Part shown: piece after piece, positions 54,536-63,238 of the stretch
How the letters are laid out: every line of letters starts with the position of its first letter
Numbering within the stretch: the stretch's first letter is position 1
NCBI GenBank assembly: GCA_003054655.1
Contig: QAYZ01000013.1
Span: 186,001-250,000 of the forward strand
DNA: 64,000 bases
Direction of reading: 5' to 3'
From: Spartobacteria bacterium LR76
Lineage (GTDB): Bacteria; Verrucomicrobiota; Verrucomicrobiia; Chthoniobacterales; Terrimicrobiaceae
Program-made: the position numbers and the translations under genes
Notes under the pieces: generated by a model
Seen by the model: only the letters and a program-made list of their open reading frames with translations
What the model was told of the DNA's origin: nothing
Database searches by the model: none

Positions 54536-55078
54536 TTAATACCGGAATTTCGGCTTTTCCGCCGGAGGCGTTGGAGTGGGAGCCGGTGCGGCCACGTCCT
54601 CAGGAGCGATATTCAGGTCGGGAGCCGGTGTGTTCGGCTCGGGCATCGGGATATCGTTGAGCTGTTCGCCAGTGTAGCGCGGACTGTCCGGCACGTTGCG
54701 GCGCTTCTTGCCGGGCTTGGAGGGGGAATCGGAAGAGTCGGAAACCGTCGCAGAGGGAGGAAGCGGCGGGGCCGGGACCATGTTTTCATTGGCAACGTAT
54801 CCGCTCCGATTGTCGGAAAGTTGAACGAGGCTGAAACCCATTTCCTGCCGGAGGAGCTTCACTCGCGTACCGGAAGGGAGCGAGGCATCAGGCCGTCCCT
54901 GCATGGGACCCAGCCGGTAAAACGGAGTGAAATCCCGGATCATGACATATTCCGGAGCCGTCTCGGGAGTGTAGGTCTGGGTAGCTGCGCAGCCGGACAG
55001 GATCACGGCAGCGCCGAGCAGCACCAGCCGTGCGCTGGTCTGTCGCAGATACAAAAAGAGGCCGCCCTTGGGAAACAT
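54536..55078 (-). CDS. Lipoprotein with SH3-like domain
   Basis: 180 residues. Signal peptide and lipobox near residue 30 (LVLLGAAVILSGCAATQ). The middle has an SH3b-type stretch (FTPFYRLGPMQGRPDA, LPSGTRVKLLRQEMGFS, DNRSGYVANENM) of the kind found in envelope and cell-wall proteins. The C-terminal third is Pro, Ser and Lys-rich. Function unknown. It lies between the glycosyltransferase operon (43-base gap) and the kinase (52-base gap), all in one orientation, and may be the last gene of the glycan unit. Confidence 0.85.
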   Translation of the reverse strand: MFPKGGLFLYLRQTSARLVLLGAAVILSGCAATQTYTPETAPEYVMIRDFTPFYRLGPMQGRPDASLPSGTRVKLLRQEMGFSLVQLSDNRSGYVANENMVPAPPLPPSATVSDSSDSPSKPGKKRRNVPDSPRYTGEQLNDIPMPEPNTPAPDLNIAPEDVAAPAPTPTPPAEKPKFRY

Positions 55079-55121
55079 CGCGGGCGACCTTAGTTATTCC
55101 CTATCGACTACGCAAGGAGGC

Positions 55122-56243
55122 TTATCCGTTCGGCGCAACCGGGAGCGTCTTCCGGTACAGATCTTCCAGCCTGAGGCAGAGGGATTTGGCGGAGAAATCC
55201 GCCTGCGCACGCACCCGGGCGGCGAGGCTCAATTTCTGCGCGACTGGCTGATTTTGCATCTCAAGAATAGCCTCCGCCGCCGCCTGCGGATCGGCGGGAG
55301 GGAAGAGCAATGCCGTCTCTCCCGAAGTCAGAATTTCCGCCGTTCCATCAACTCCGGTGGCACAAATCGGAACTCCGGCCGCCATGGCCTCCAGCAAAAC
55401 CATGGGAGTTCCCTCATAGCGGGAGGTGAGGAGCAGCAGGTCGATGGCTCCGTAAACCGCCTGCCGGTCGCCGACATATCCGGCGAATTGGACCCGTTCC
55501 TCCAGGCCCAAGCGTACGGCGAGGGCTTTCAACTCAGCCTCCTCCGGCCCCTCGCCAAAGATGACAAAACGCGCCTCTGGCGATTTTTCCACGACCAATG
55601 CAGCGGCACGGAGAAAGGTGGTAAAGTCCTTCTGCGGCACGAGCCGACCGATGCCGCCGACGACGAAATCCTCCGGCTTCAGTCCCCAGCGGACTCGAAA
55701 ACCGGCACGGGCCTCCCGCGAGGGCGGCCCGAAGGCGTCGACATCCACGCCGTTGGTAAAATACTCGACCACCTCGTCGGAAATCCCCTCCTGGCGGAGG
55801 AGAAATTCTCGGGTGGAGCGGGAGACCGCCAGGATCTTGCACGAGAGCAGGTTCGTCAGGCGGTCGATGAGAAACGGCCCCAGCCGCTCGCGGAGGGCGT
55901 CGTTGCAGTGATCGTGGGCAAAGATCGTTTTCTGCCCGCAAAGCGCGGCAATCGGGCGAGCCAGCCAATTCGCTCCGAAGAGGTGGCAATGCACAATGTC
56001 GAACCGCTCTTTCAAGAGCAACCCAGCCAGATTCGGCACATAAAGGGGCGGCAGTTTCCCCGGCGAAAGTGAAACCACCGGCACACCAATAGCCTCCAGC
56101 TCGGCAGCGACGCCGCCTTTCCCGTGCAGACAGGCCACGGTGTAGGAAAAGTCCTGCTGATTGCGAAATTTCAGCAGGTTGAGCAGCACGGTTTGCGCTC
56201 CGCCCGAGCCCAGATGGTCGATGACGTGGAGAACCTTGATCAT
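55122..56243 (-). CDS. Glycosyltransferase, GT4 type
   Basis: 373 residues, GT-B fold. VLHVIDHLGSGGAQTVLLNL and FDIVHCHLFGANWL in the acceptor half; GGIGRLVPQKDFTTFLRAA and the E-x7-E motif RYEGTPMVLLEAMAAGVPI in the donor half. It retains the sugar configuration. Last of nine overlapping genes of the glycan operon; ATG overlaps the preceding stop by 4 bases. Sugar and linkage unknown. Confidence 0.9.
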   Translation of the reverse strand: MIKVLHVIDHLGSGGAQTVLLNLLKFRNQQDFSYTVACLHGKGGVAAELEAIGVPVVSLSPGKLPPLYVPNLAGLLLKERFDIVHCHLFGANWLARPIAALCGQKTIFAHDHCNDALRERLGPFLIDRLTNLLSCKILAVSRSTREFLLRQEGISDEVVEYFTNGVDVDAFGPPSREARAGFRVRWGLKPEDFVVGGIGRLVPQKDFTTFLRAAALVVEKSPEARFVIFGEGPEEAELKALAVRLGLEERVQFAGYVGDRQAVYGAIDLLLLTSRYEGTPMVLLEAMAAGVPICATGVDGTAEILTSGETALLFPPADPQAAAEAILEMQNQPVAQKLSLAARVRAQADFSAKSLCLRLEDLYRKTLPVAPNG

Positions 56244-57334
56244 CGTTTCGCCGCCGGAAGCCCGGCGAGAAAGGCATCGGTTTCCTTCGTATTGTCATGA
56301 AGCTCACGCACGAAACGCTCGGCCTCGCGCCCCATGGCATCCGTTGCAGTCCGGTCGGCAAACCACTCGCGGGCGAGAGCAAGGAATCGCTCGCGGTCGC
56401 CATCGGTGCAGGCTCCGAGCTGAAAATCCTCGAAGAGCGTATCCGGGCGGACGATGAGCGAAAGCAGCGCCGTGGAGGCGAGGCCCGACTGGATAAAGCT
56501 GTTCGGCCAGCCCTCCCAGGTGGAGGTGTTCACAAACACCCGCGCCCGGTCGTAATGGGCCTGCACCTCGCGATAGGGGACGCCATTGTGGAAAATCAAA
56601 TTGGGTAGCGTCTCAGCCCGTACCCGCACGGACTCAAAGAGCGCCGCGTCTTCGCACGGACAGATCATCTCAAAGCTGGCCTCGGGCATTGCCTCGACCA
56701 GATCGAGAAAGATGTGCGGCTGCTTGATCGGCTGGCACCGGGCGACCCAGAGAAAATCGACGGTCTTTTCCGCCGTACGGGGCTCGGCCCGGGGCAGGAT
56801 CAGATTTCGGTACAGGGCGCAGGGCATGCCCTGCTCGAGAAAGAGCCGCTCTTGCAGCTTCGTCATGGCGAAACGTTGGTCGCAGTGGCGCATGCCGAAC
56901 TCGAAGAGTCCGCCGCGTACGGGATTGTCTCGCCGGAAACCACCATTCACCTCGGTATCGAGGCCGCAGATAAAGTGGAGCTGGAATCCAAAAACCGGCC
57001 GTAGCGCCCAAAGGATGAAGAGCCAGGCCGTCCAGCCCAGCACGAGCACATGGTCGGGGCGTTCCTCGCGAAGGATCCGCGCCACCCGGGGAAGAGCAGT
57101 GAGGCTGTCGGCGAGGCCTCCAGTCTGGAACTTCCCGCCATTGCGGATTTTCACTCCTTGGAAAACCTGCCCGTCCGGCTGCCCGATATCACCCGCAGCG
57201 ATCACCGTTTCATAGCCGCGAGCTGCGAGCTCGCGCGCCAGAAGGGCGACCTGCAGCTCCGCTCCGCCGGAGACCCGGGTCGAGGCCGGGTCGAGCACGA
57301 GGTGGGCGTAACTGGAAAGAAAAAGGAACTTCAC
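56240..57334 (-). CDS. Glycosyltransferase, GT4-like, divergent
   Basis: 364 residues, start GTG in a GTGA overlap. GT-B features: VSGGAELQVALLARELAARG near the N-terminus and VFVNTSTWEGWPNSFIQSGL near the C-terminus as the donor-site E-x7-E-like region, with FLWVARCQPIKQPHIFLDL before it. The second acidic residue of the motif is not obvious, so it may use a slightly different donor site. Adds a sugar during surface glycan assembly; specificity unknown. Confidence 0.8.
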   Translation of the reverse strand: MKFLFLSSYAHLVLDPASTRVSGGAELQVALLARELAARGYETVIAAGDIGQPDGQVFQGVKIRNGGKFQTGGLADSLTALPRVARILREERPDHVLVLGWTAWLFILWALRPVFGFQLHFICGLDTEVNGGFRRDNPVRGGLFEFGMRHCDQRFAMTKLQERLFLEQGMPCALYRNLILPRAEPRTAEKTVDFLWVARCQPIKQPHIFLDLVEAMPEASFEMICPCEDAALFESVRVRAETLPNLIFHNGVPYREVQAHYDRARVFVNTSTWEGWPNSFIQSGLASTALLSLIVRPDTLFEDFQLGACTDGDRERFLALAREWFADRTATDAMGREAERFVRELHDNTKETDAFLAGLPAAKR

Positions 57335-57822
57335 GCCTGTTGGGCTCGAATGACCTTCGCGGGATTCCCTGCCGCCACCGCACCGGCAGGCACGTCTTTA
57401 ATGACCACGGCCCCGGCTCCGATCTTTGCGCCATCGCCCACCCGGATCGGCCCGAGCAGAATCGCTCCGCAGCCGATCTCCACATTGTTGCCGAGGACCG
57501 GAACACCCTCCCCGGCTTGCCGATAGCCGATGGTCACGCCCTGGCGCAGGGTGCAGTCGTCGCCGATCACGGCCTCGGGATGCACCACGAGTCCGCTGGC
57601 ATGGTAAAGCCGCAGCCGCGTGCCGATGCGTGTCGAGTAGCCAAGCTCGATCCCCATGATCCACTCCACACCTACGACATAGAGGAGCAGGATTGGCGAA
57701 CCCAGCAGCCACAGCCCGCCCGGCAGGGCGCGAATGGCGCGGCAGAGTCGCCAAAAAACGAGCACGGCGCGCCCCTTCGGGTTTCCCACATTCACATCCC
57801 AGTCCTGAAAAAGGCTTTTCAT
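57331..57822 (-). CDS. Serine acetyltransferase-like hexapeptide acyltransferase
   Basis: 163 residues. A short N-terminal helix region with hydrophobic stretch (GGLWLLGSPILLLYVVGVEW) and then left-handed beta-helix repeats: IGYSTRIGTRLRLYH-type hexapeptides, GVTIGYRQAGEGVPVLG, VGDGAKIGAGAVVIKDVPAG. It resembles CysE-type enzymes but within a glycan operon it more likely O-acetylates a sugar, like colanic acid acetyltransferases. ATG at 57822 (MKSLFQDWD) in a 4-base overlap; the frame is open upstream only as a shadow. Confidence 0.82.
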   Translation of the reverse strand: MKSLFQDWDVNVGNPKGRAVLVFWRLCRAIRALPGGLWLLGSPILLLYVVGVEWIMGIELGYSTRIGTRLRLYHASGLVVHPEAVIGDDCTLRQGVTIGYRQAGEGVPVLGNNVEIGCGAILLGPIRVGDGAKIGAGAVVIKDVPAGAVAAGNPAKVIRAQQA

Positions 57823-58808
57823 CGTGGCCCCAGCATTCGATCCCGCAACAGGCTGAAAAACAAGTCCGGTTGAGCGCGAAGGCTCGCGGTCATTTCCTGC
57901 GCCATCGCGGGAGAGGCACCCAAAGTTCCAGCCGCCTTCCAGTGAAGGAGGCATTTGGCCTCGGCACGCTCACCCGCAGCGACGGGACGCGCTTTGTCGA
58001 GTTCATGGTGCAATGCCCAGAATTCGGAACGTTTGCCGGGTGCAAATCCGTCGCGAAGCTGGCTGATGAGGGCGAGATTGCTCCGGGTGGCGCAGGATTC
58101 CAATCCCCAGAGCGCGAAGGCACGGCGATTTGCTTCCATCGCCTCCGCCGCGGTGGCCTCGGCCTTCTGGTGCGAGAGGGAGGATTGGACCACCCGATAG
58201 GAAATCAGGCGCTGCGGGAGATTGTCGCCGGGGCCGATCTTCAGCAGCTTCAGCCAGAGATCGTAGTCCTGCGTGATGCGGAAATGCGGATCATACCTCC
58301 CGGCGGCCAAAGCGGCATCACGCCGGAAGCAGACCGATGCGTGGATGAACGGGTTGTCGTACAGGGCGAACCAGCGCACAGACTCCTCGCCGCAGGGGGC
58401 ATTGATCAGGCCGCAAAATGCGCCGTCCTCGGTGATGAGCCATCCATTCGTACCAAGGACGACCAGCTCAGGGCGGCGATGCAGCTCGGCCATCTGGAGT
58501 TCCAACCGCTGCGGATGCGGCAGATCATCGGCATCCTGCCGGGCGATCCAGGGAGCGCGCGCCTCGGCAATGCCCTGGTTCAGGCAGACAGTCTGACCCT
58601 GGTTGGCCGGATTGAGAATAAGGCGAATACGGGAATCCTTTGCGGCCCAGGACTTTAAAATCTCCTGCCCGCCATCCGTCGAACCATCGTCGATAATGAG
58701 AAACTCCAGGTCTCGAAAGGTCTGCCCGAGAATACTGCGAATCCCCGCATCAAGGTAGGACCGCGCATTGTAAACCGTCATGAGGACTGTGACCGCCGGC
58801 GTGCTCAT
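57819..58808 (-). CDS. Glycosyltransferase, GT2 type
   Basis: 329 residues, GT-A fold. VTVLMTVYNARSYLDAGIRS, LIIDDGSTDGGQEIL and the metal-binding IARQDADDLPHP are classic. TQDYDLWLKL is the catalytic base region. ATG 58808 overlaps the upstream stop; an in-frame extension to 59096 lies inside the neighbour. An inverting enzyme using a nucleotide-diphosphate sugar; specificity unknown. Confidence 0.9.
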   Translation of the reverse strand: MSTPAVTVLMTVYNARSYLDAGIRSILGQTFRDLEFLIIDDGSTDGGQEILKSWAAKDSRIRLILNPANQGQTVCLNQGIAEARAPWIARQDADDLPHPQRLELQMAELHRRPELVVLGTNGWLITEDGAFCGLINAPCGEESVRWFALYDNPFIHASVCFRRDAALAAGRYDPHFRITQDYDLWLKLLKIGPGDNLPQRLISYRVVQSSLSHQKAEATAAEAMEANRRAFALWGLESCATRSNLALISQLRDGFAPGKRSEFWALHHELDKARPVAAGERAEAKCLLHWKAAGTLGASPAMAQEMTASLRAQPDLFFSLLRDRMLGPR

Positions 58809-59908
58809 GGAAGGAGATTTTCGAAAATACGCCGATGCTCTGCGAGCCAGGAATCCGCATGGAACTGCTGGACGGCATGTTGCCGGGCCGCCTGGGAAAA
58901 ATCGGAAAGGTGCGGAATCACTTTCTTCACCGCTGCAGCCCACTCCGCCGCAGACGGCGTAATCATGCGATCCCAGACAAGGGGAACGGGAATAAGCGCT
59001 CCGCAATTCGCGGGCACCATCTCCGGCAGACCGCCGCTGGCGGAGCCCACCACAGGCAACCCGCAGGCGAGGGACTCGATGACGACCGTGGGGCATGGAT
59101 CGAGGTACTTCGGGTGAAGGACGATATGATGACCGCGATAAAGCGCCACCGCTTCATCCTGAGTGAAAGCAGGCAGCAGGCGGATCTCATTCTCCAAGCC
59201 GAGCTTCTGAATCTCGGCGCGTACCTGGTCGGCGGCTCCGGGCCATTCCATTTTTCCGGCGATCGTCAGCGTCGACTCGATGCCGTCCTTTCTCAAGACC
59301 GACAGGCACTGGACGGCGGAGAGCACCCGGTCGGGGTAGCTGTGGGTCCCGAGGGAGAGCAATCGGAGAGGCGCAGCGGGAATCGGCTCCGGACCGGGAG
59401 AAAATTTCTCCAGATCGACTGGATTGAAAAGGATGCTCGCGGGACGATTCGCCGGACCGAGGAATTCATCGGAGGCCGTGCGGCAAAACCCGGATTGATA
59501 AACGACGTAGTCCGCACGATCCCGCAGCCAGCGCATCGGGCCATTGAACCGCTCGGCCTCCGCCCCCGCCCATCCGCGATAGGCGACGCCGTTTTGGTTC
59601 CAGACGAGCTTGATTCCCTTGCGATGGCAGATCTCCCAAAGGTCGCGGGCAAAAGGCGGCTGGGCGCTGCTGACGAGGTACAGGATGTTGAACGTCTTGG
59701 CATTCGATGGGAAGGCGTCACGGAGATGAAGGAGCTTGATCGCTCCGCCGTGGAGAAACTCGCGACGCTCCAGCACTCCGCCAAAGGACAAAATCGGCTG
59801 GCCCGGCGAGGCGAGAGAAATATCTGATCGCTGCTTGCGAAAACGCGACCTCTCGGGGAGATCCAGCACGCCCCGGATGGCGGCGGCGATCTGCCAGGGG
59901 ATGCTCAT
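58805..59908 (-). CDS. Glycosyltransferase, GT4 type
   Basis: 367 residues. FNPVDLEKFSPG, LLSLGTHSYPDRVLSAVQCL and HPKYLDPCPTVVIESLACG (with a second acidic residue in place of the usual E-x7-E pair) give a GT-B/GT4 enzyme; VVGSASGGLPEMVP follows. The start at MSIPWQIAAAIRG (59908) is set by the ATGA overlap with the gene before. Role in glycan assembly by context. Confidence 0.87.
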   Translation of the reverse strand: MSIPWQIAAAIRGVLDLPERSRFRKQRSDISLASPGQPILSFGGVLERREFLHGGAIKLLHLRDAFPSNAKTFNILYLVSSAQPPFARDLWEICHRKGIKLVWNQNGVAYRGWAGAEAERFNGPMRWLRDRADYVVYQSGFCRTASDEFLGPANRPASILFNPVDLEKFSPGPEPIPAAPLRLLSLGTHSYPDRVLSAVQCLSVLRKDGIESTLTIAGKMEWPGAADQVRAEIQKLGLENEIRLLPAFTQDEAVALYRGHHIVLHPKYLDPCPTVVIESLACGLPVVGSASGGLPEMVPANCGALIPVPLVWDRMITPSAAEWAAAVKKVIPHLSDFSQAARQHAVQQFHADSWLAEHRRIFENLLP

Positions 59909-61020
59909 GCGGATAGCTCGGATCGGATGCGGCGGGCGATTTTTTCCGCCACGGTTTCCCACAAGAAATGCTCTTTGACCAAGGCCCTGCCTCTCTCCCC
60001 GAATCGCAGGCGCAAGGCGGCATCGGAAAGCAGCTTGCGCAGCGCTCCGGCGATCGCTTCGGGCGTGCGCGGCGGAACCAGAAAGCCGCTTTCCCCCTCC
60101 AGGACACGCTCGGCGTTGGCCCCCACGGAGGTGGTGACAACGGGCAGCCCGTACGCCGCCGCCTCGACGACAGCCACCGCGCTCGGCTCGGATCGGCTGG
60201 GCATGAGAAAAATATCGGCCTGGGCGAGATGTGCGCCCACCTGCTCACGCGGGATACGGCCGTGAATGACCACGCGATCCATGCTCAGGCCGGGATCACA
60301 ACCGACGATATGCAACTCAGTCTGTGGAAACTCTTGAGTGATCTTCCGAAAGGCTTCCATCATCTCCGGGCCGCCTTTCCGCTCCCACTCCACGCCTACG
60401 AAAACGATGCGGGGATGGAGATTTACCTTGGGCGGCAACAGCTCGGGAAAAGCGATATTGATCCCCGAATGCACGCACTCCACCCGGCTGGACGGGATGT
60501 TGTAATCCTCTATTACAGAGCGGGCGGCGAATTCCCCAGTGGTAAAGGTCACACGGGAATCCGCATAGAGCGAACGCTCCATTGCGAGCCACTTCGGCGT
60601 CATCGGCTGAAGCTTGCGCCCCTTGCCGTAACGTGCGTTGGCCAGATGCGTGTGGTCGGTGTAGCCGAAGTGGGGAACACCGGGGCGAATGGCGCGAAAG
60701 ACCGACTGGGTTTGAAAGGAAAACGCCGCGTCCGAAAACTCAGAGCTGGTAGAGACCCAATGCTCGAACATGCGGAGAAAAACCACCGTACGCGGCAGAA
60801 AGGCCTGCGGCGAAAACCGATATCGAAAAATCGGCTGCGGATAACGCAGTGTGGCCTCGATCAATCCGGCCAGATAGGTTGCCGGACGACGCCGGGCGAT
60901 ATCATCGATGATGTCGAGCCAGCGGAATTCATATCCCGGCAGCGCGGGCGGCAGGGTGCGGGCAATGCTCTCGTTCACAAACGAGAAGCTGCCCTGTTTG
61001 AAACACAGCGCCTTTTTCAT
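59905..61020 (-). CDS. Glycosyltransferase, GT4 type
   Basis: 371 residues. IVFVGVEWERKGGPEMMEAF, VIHGRIPREQVGAHLAQADIF and MPSRSEPSAVAVVEAAAYGL (the E-x7-E motif) are donor-domain hallmarks; FGYTDHTHLANARYGKG belongs to the acceptor half. ATG 61020 is the second possible start (MKKALCF), fixed by overlap with the previous gene. Glycan assembly role by context. Confidence 0.9.
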   Translation of the reverse strand: MKKALCFKQGSFSFVNESIARTLPPALPGYEFRWLDIIDDIARRRPATYLAGLIEATLRYPQPIFRYRFSPQAFLPRTVVFLRMFEHWVSTSSEFSDAAFSFQTQSVFRAIRPGVPHFGYTDHTHLANARYGKGRKLQPMTPKWLAMERSLYADSRVTFTTGEFAARSVIEDYNIPSSRVECVHSGINIAFPELLPPKVNLHPRIVFVGVEWERKGGPEMMEAFRKITQEFPQTELHIVGCDPGLSMDRVVIHGRIPREQVGAHLAQADIFLMPSRSEPSAVAVVEAAAYGLPVVTTSVGANAERVLEGESGFLVPPRTPEAIAGALRKLLSDAALRLRFGERGRALVKEHFLWETVAEKIARRIRSELSA

Positions 61021-62270
61021 CGCCCCTGACAAAACAAAGCTGCACCGAGCAGGATCTGCTCGTCTTTCGCAGGATCATGTACAGCCAGCGGCGTCTCTGC
61101 CGATAGCGAGGGTGTGCCATGGCGATTCTGCACCTGCGCGATGATGCGGTCGGTCATGGCCGACTGCGCATTCGGCGGAAAGACGATCCGGCGCTGGCCG
61201 AGTTGGCGACGCACACGGAAGATGGATGATGCGACGGCACTGGAAAGCCGAGCCATCGGGCGCTCGGGACCACGGGGAAGCTCCTGATAAATCGCCACCA
61301 GCGCCTCGCTCAAGGCCGAGGTGGAATTTTCCCGATCCGCCCGGCGGCTGGCGAGAAATGCTGGCTCCCTGAGCGAACCCGTCCTTGCGTGATTCTCCAG
61401 AATGCGCACGGCCTCGTCCACCGTACGGAACATCATCTCCGAAGGCAGGATATCCCGGGCAATACCGACCGGCGTGCTAATCACCGCCTGCCCGGCGAAC
61501 AAAGCCTCAAGGAGCGAATGCGGCCCGCCCTCCCAGCGCGAGGGCACCACCGTGACATCGAGCGCCTGATAGAGCCGGTTGAGCTCCCTGCGAGGCAGGA
61601 TGTTGTGATCGTAATCATCCTGATCATTCGGGCCGATGCGACCGTGAAAGCGGAACGGAATGCCTGCCGCCGTCAGGCGGCGACGCAACCAATGACGGCG
61701 CGGACCAGCGAGAAGAACGACGAGATTTGGAAGCCGCTGGTAGAGTTCCTTGGCGATATCGAAGAGAATGTCAGCACCCTTCTGGCGTTTCAGACGACGC
61801 AGGTCGGTGCCCTCGGTGTCGCGATGGAAATTCCCGATCACGAAGGCATTCTTGTCGATGCCCAGCTCGCGGCGAAGTCCGCCGTCATTTTCCAGCGGGC
61901 GGAAGATGGTGGCGTCGACCGTGTAGGGCGCGCGCACGACCGGGAGCCCGAGCATGCGAAACTGCGACTCCGCCTCGCGGGTGCGCGCGATCCAGAGGTC
62001 CACCCGGGCCGCCGCCTGGGAGAACTCCGGCTGGGTCAGCGAATAGACCGGGGGGTTGTCCGCGAAACAGATGAGTTTTTTCCCCCGCACCGCGCGCTCG
62101 CCGAAATCGAGGAGACGCGGCCAGTAGGCGGAGTGAATGATGCGCGCAGCCGCAGGCGAGGTGGGAACGACATGCCCCTCCATGGCCTCGCGTGCGACCC
62201 TCAGGTCTTCATCGAGCGCCCAGGCGACTTTCTCGCCGCCGGTAAAATGGACATGCCACAGTGTACTCAC
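61017..62270 (-). CDS. Glycosyltransferase, GT4 type
   Basis: 417 residues. GTG start in a GTGA overlap (VSTLWHVHFTGGEKVAW); the in-frame extension to 62312 is inside the neighbour. PYTVDATIFRPL, FVIGNFHRDTEGTDLRRLKR, and VVPSRWEGGPHSLLEALFAGQ (donor-site motif) mark the GT-B fold. The C-terminal tail of about 80 residues beyond the fold is basic and Ser-rich. Role in glycan assembly by context. Confidence 0.87.
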   Translation of the reverse strand: MSTLWHVHFTGGEKVAWALDEDLRVAREAMEGHVVPTSPAAARIIHSAYWPRLLDFGERAVRGKKLICFADNPPVYSLTQPEFSQAAARVDLWIARTREAESQFRMLGLPVVRAPYTVDATIFRPLENDGGLRRELGIDKNAFVIGNFHRDTEGTDLRRLKRQKGADILFDIAKELYQRLPNLVVLLAGPRRHWLRRRLTAAGIPFRFHGRIGPNDQDDYDHNILPRRELNRLYQALDVTVVPSRWEGGPHSLLEALFAGQAVISTPVGIARDILPSEMMFRTVDEAVRILENHARTGSLREPAFLASRRADRENSTSALSEALVAIYQELPRGPERPMARLSSAVASSIFRVRRQLGQRRIVFPPNAQSAMTDRIIAQVQNRHGTPSLSAETPLAVHDPAKDEQILLGAALFCQGR

Positions 62271-63238
62271 TGATTGATGAGAGACTGGATGATCTGGCGA
62301 TAGGCGGCGCACATGCGGTCGCCCGCCGGAGCCTCGCGGAGAACCCTGGCCCGCAGGTCGTGATAACGGTCCTTGAGCGCGTCGATGGACTCCGGGAGAT
62401 TCTCGGTAAGCTCCACACCGAATCGCTGTCCCAGCTCCACCGTGCCTCCGCCATCACGGTGATAAAAGAGAGGGAGACCGCATTGCATCGCCTCGACCGG
62501 GTGCATGGCACCCGGCTCGTATCGCGAGGCTGTGATACCCACGTGACACTGGCGCAGGAGGCCTGCCAGCTTCTCCCCTGTACAGGGCGGAAAGGTGCGG
62601 GCCTTTTTCCACGTGATCTGTTTCGGCCAGCGGCCGATGACCCAAAGCTCGACCCCCTTGAGGTCGCCGCTGGCGATGAGGTGGTCGACCTCCTGATAGA
62701 TGTCGAAACCCTTGGCCATGTTATCCGACCAGTGATGCGTCACCAGCCGGAGAGGATGGCCGGGCTGCCAGACGGGCGAGCCAAAAGGATGAAAGACAGC
62801 GGGATCGGCCCCGTTTGTGATGACCGTGTGCGGACGATCCTGGGAAAACCACTTTGCGGCGTGATGGTCGCGCAGCCACTCGGAGACGAAGACCGTGTGA
62901 TCGGAGGCGGTATTGGCTTCCGCGAGGCGGGCGTCCATCTGGTTCGTGCCCTTGCGCACATCGTTGTCATTGATGCGCTGGACGCACTTGAGACGCGGGT
63001 TGCGGCGCTTGGCCCAGACCACATCGTCATAGGAGATCGTGAGCTTGCCACTCAGGCCCGCATGAGTGCCCATCACGCAATCGACGTCGGGCGTGATCTG
63101 GTAGACCACATCGTACCCGCAGCGTTTCAGGTACTGCGAGAGCTGGTTGAGCCATTGATTGCCCCCGCCAAACGCCGTGCGACGCGGCGCGAGATTGAAG
63201 GCGACGGTGGCGATGGGCTTTTTGCGGAAAAAGATCAT
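62267..63238 (-). CDS. Glycosyltransferase, GT4-like
   Basis: 323 residues. GGGNQWLNQLSQYLKRCGYD at the N-terminus, VSEWLRDHHAAKW and ITNGADPAVFHPFGSP mid-chain, ITASRYEPGAMHPVEAMQCG as the donor E-x7-E motif. MIFFRKKPIATV at 63238 is the likely start, fixed by the ATGA overlap. Resembles glycosyltransferases of cell-surface polysaccharides. Substrate unknown. Confidence 0.87.
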   Translation of the reverse strand: MIFFRKKPIATVAFNLAPRRTAFGGGNQWLNQLSQYLKRCGYDVVYQITPDVDCVMGTHAGLSGKLTISYDDVVWAKRRNPRLKCVQRINDNDVRKGTNQMDARLAEANTASDHTVFVSEWLRDHHAAKWFSQDRPHTVITNGADPAVFHPFGSPVWQPGHPLRLVTHHWSDNMAKGFDIYQEVDHLIASGDLKGVELWVIGRWPKQITWKKARTFPPCTGEKLAGLLRQCHVGITASRYEPGAMHPVEAMQCGLPLFYHRDGGGTVELGQRFGVELTENLPESIDALKDRYHDLRARVLREAPAGDRMCAAYRQIIQSLINQ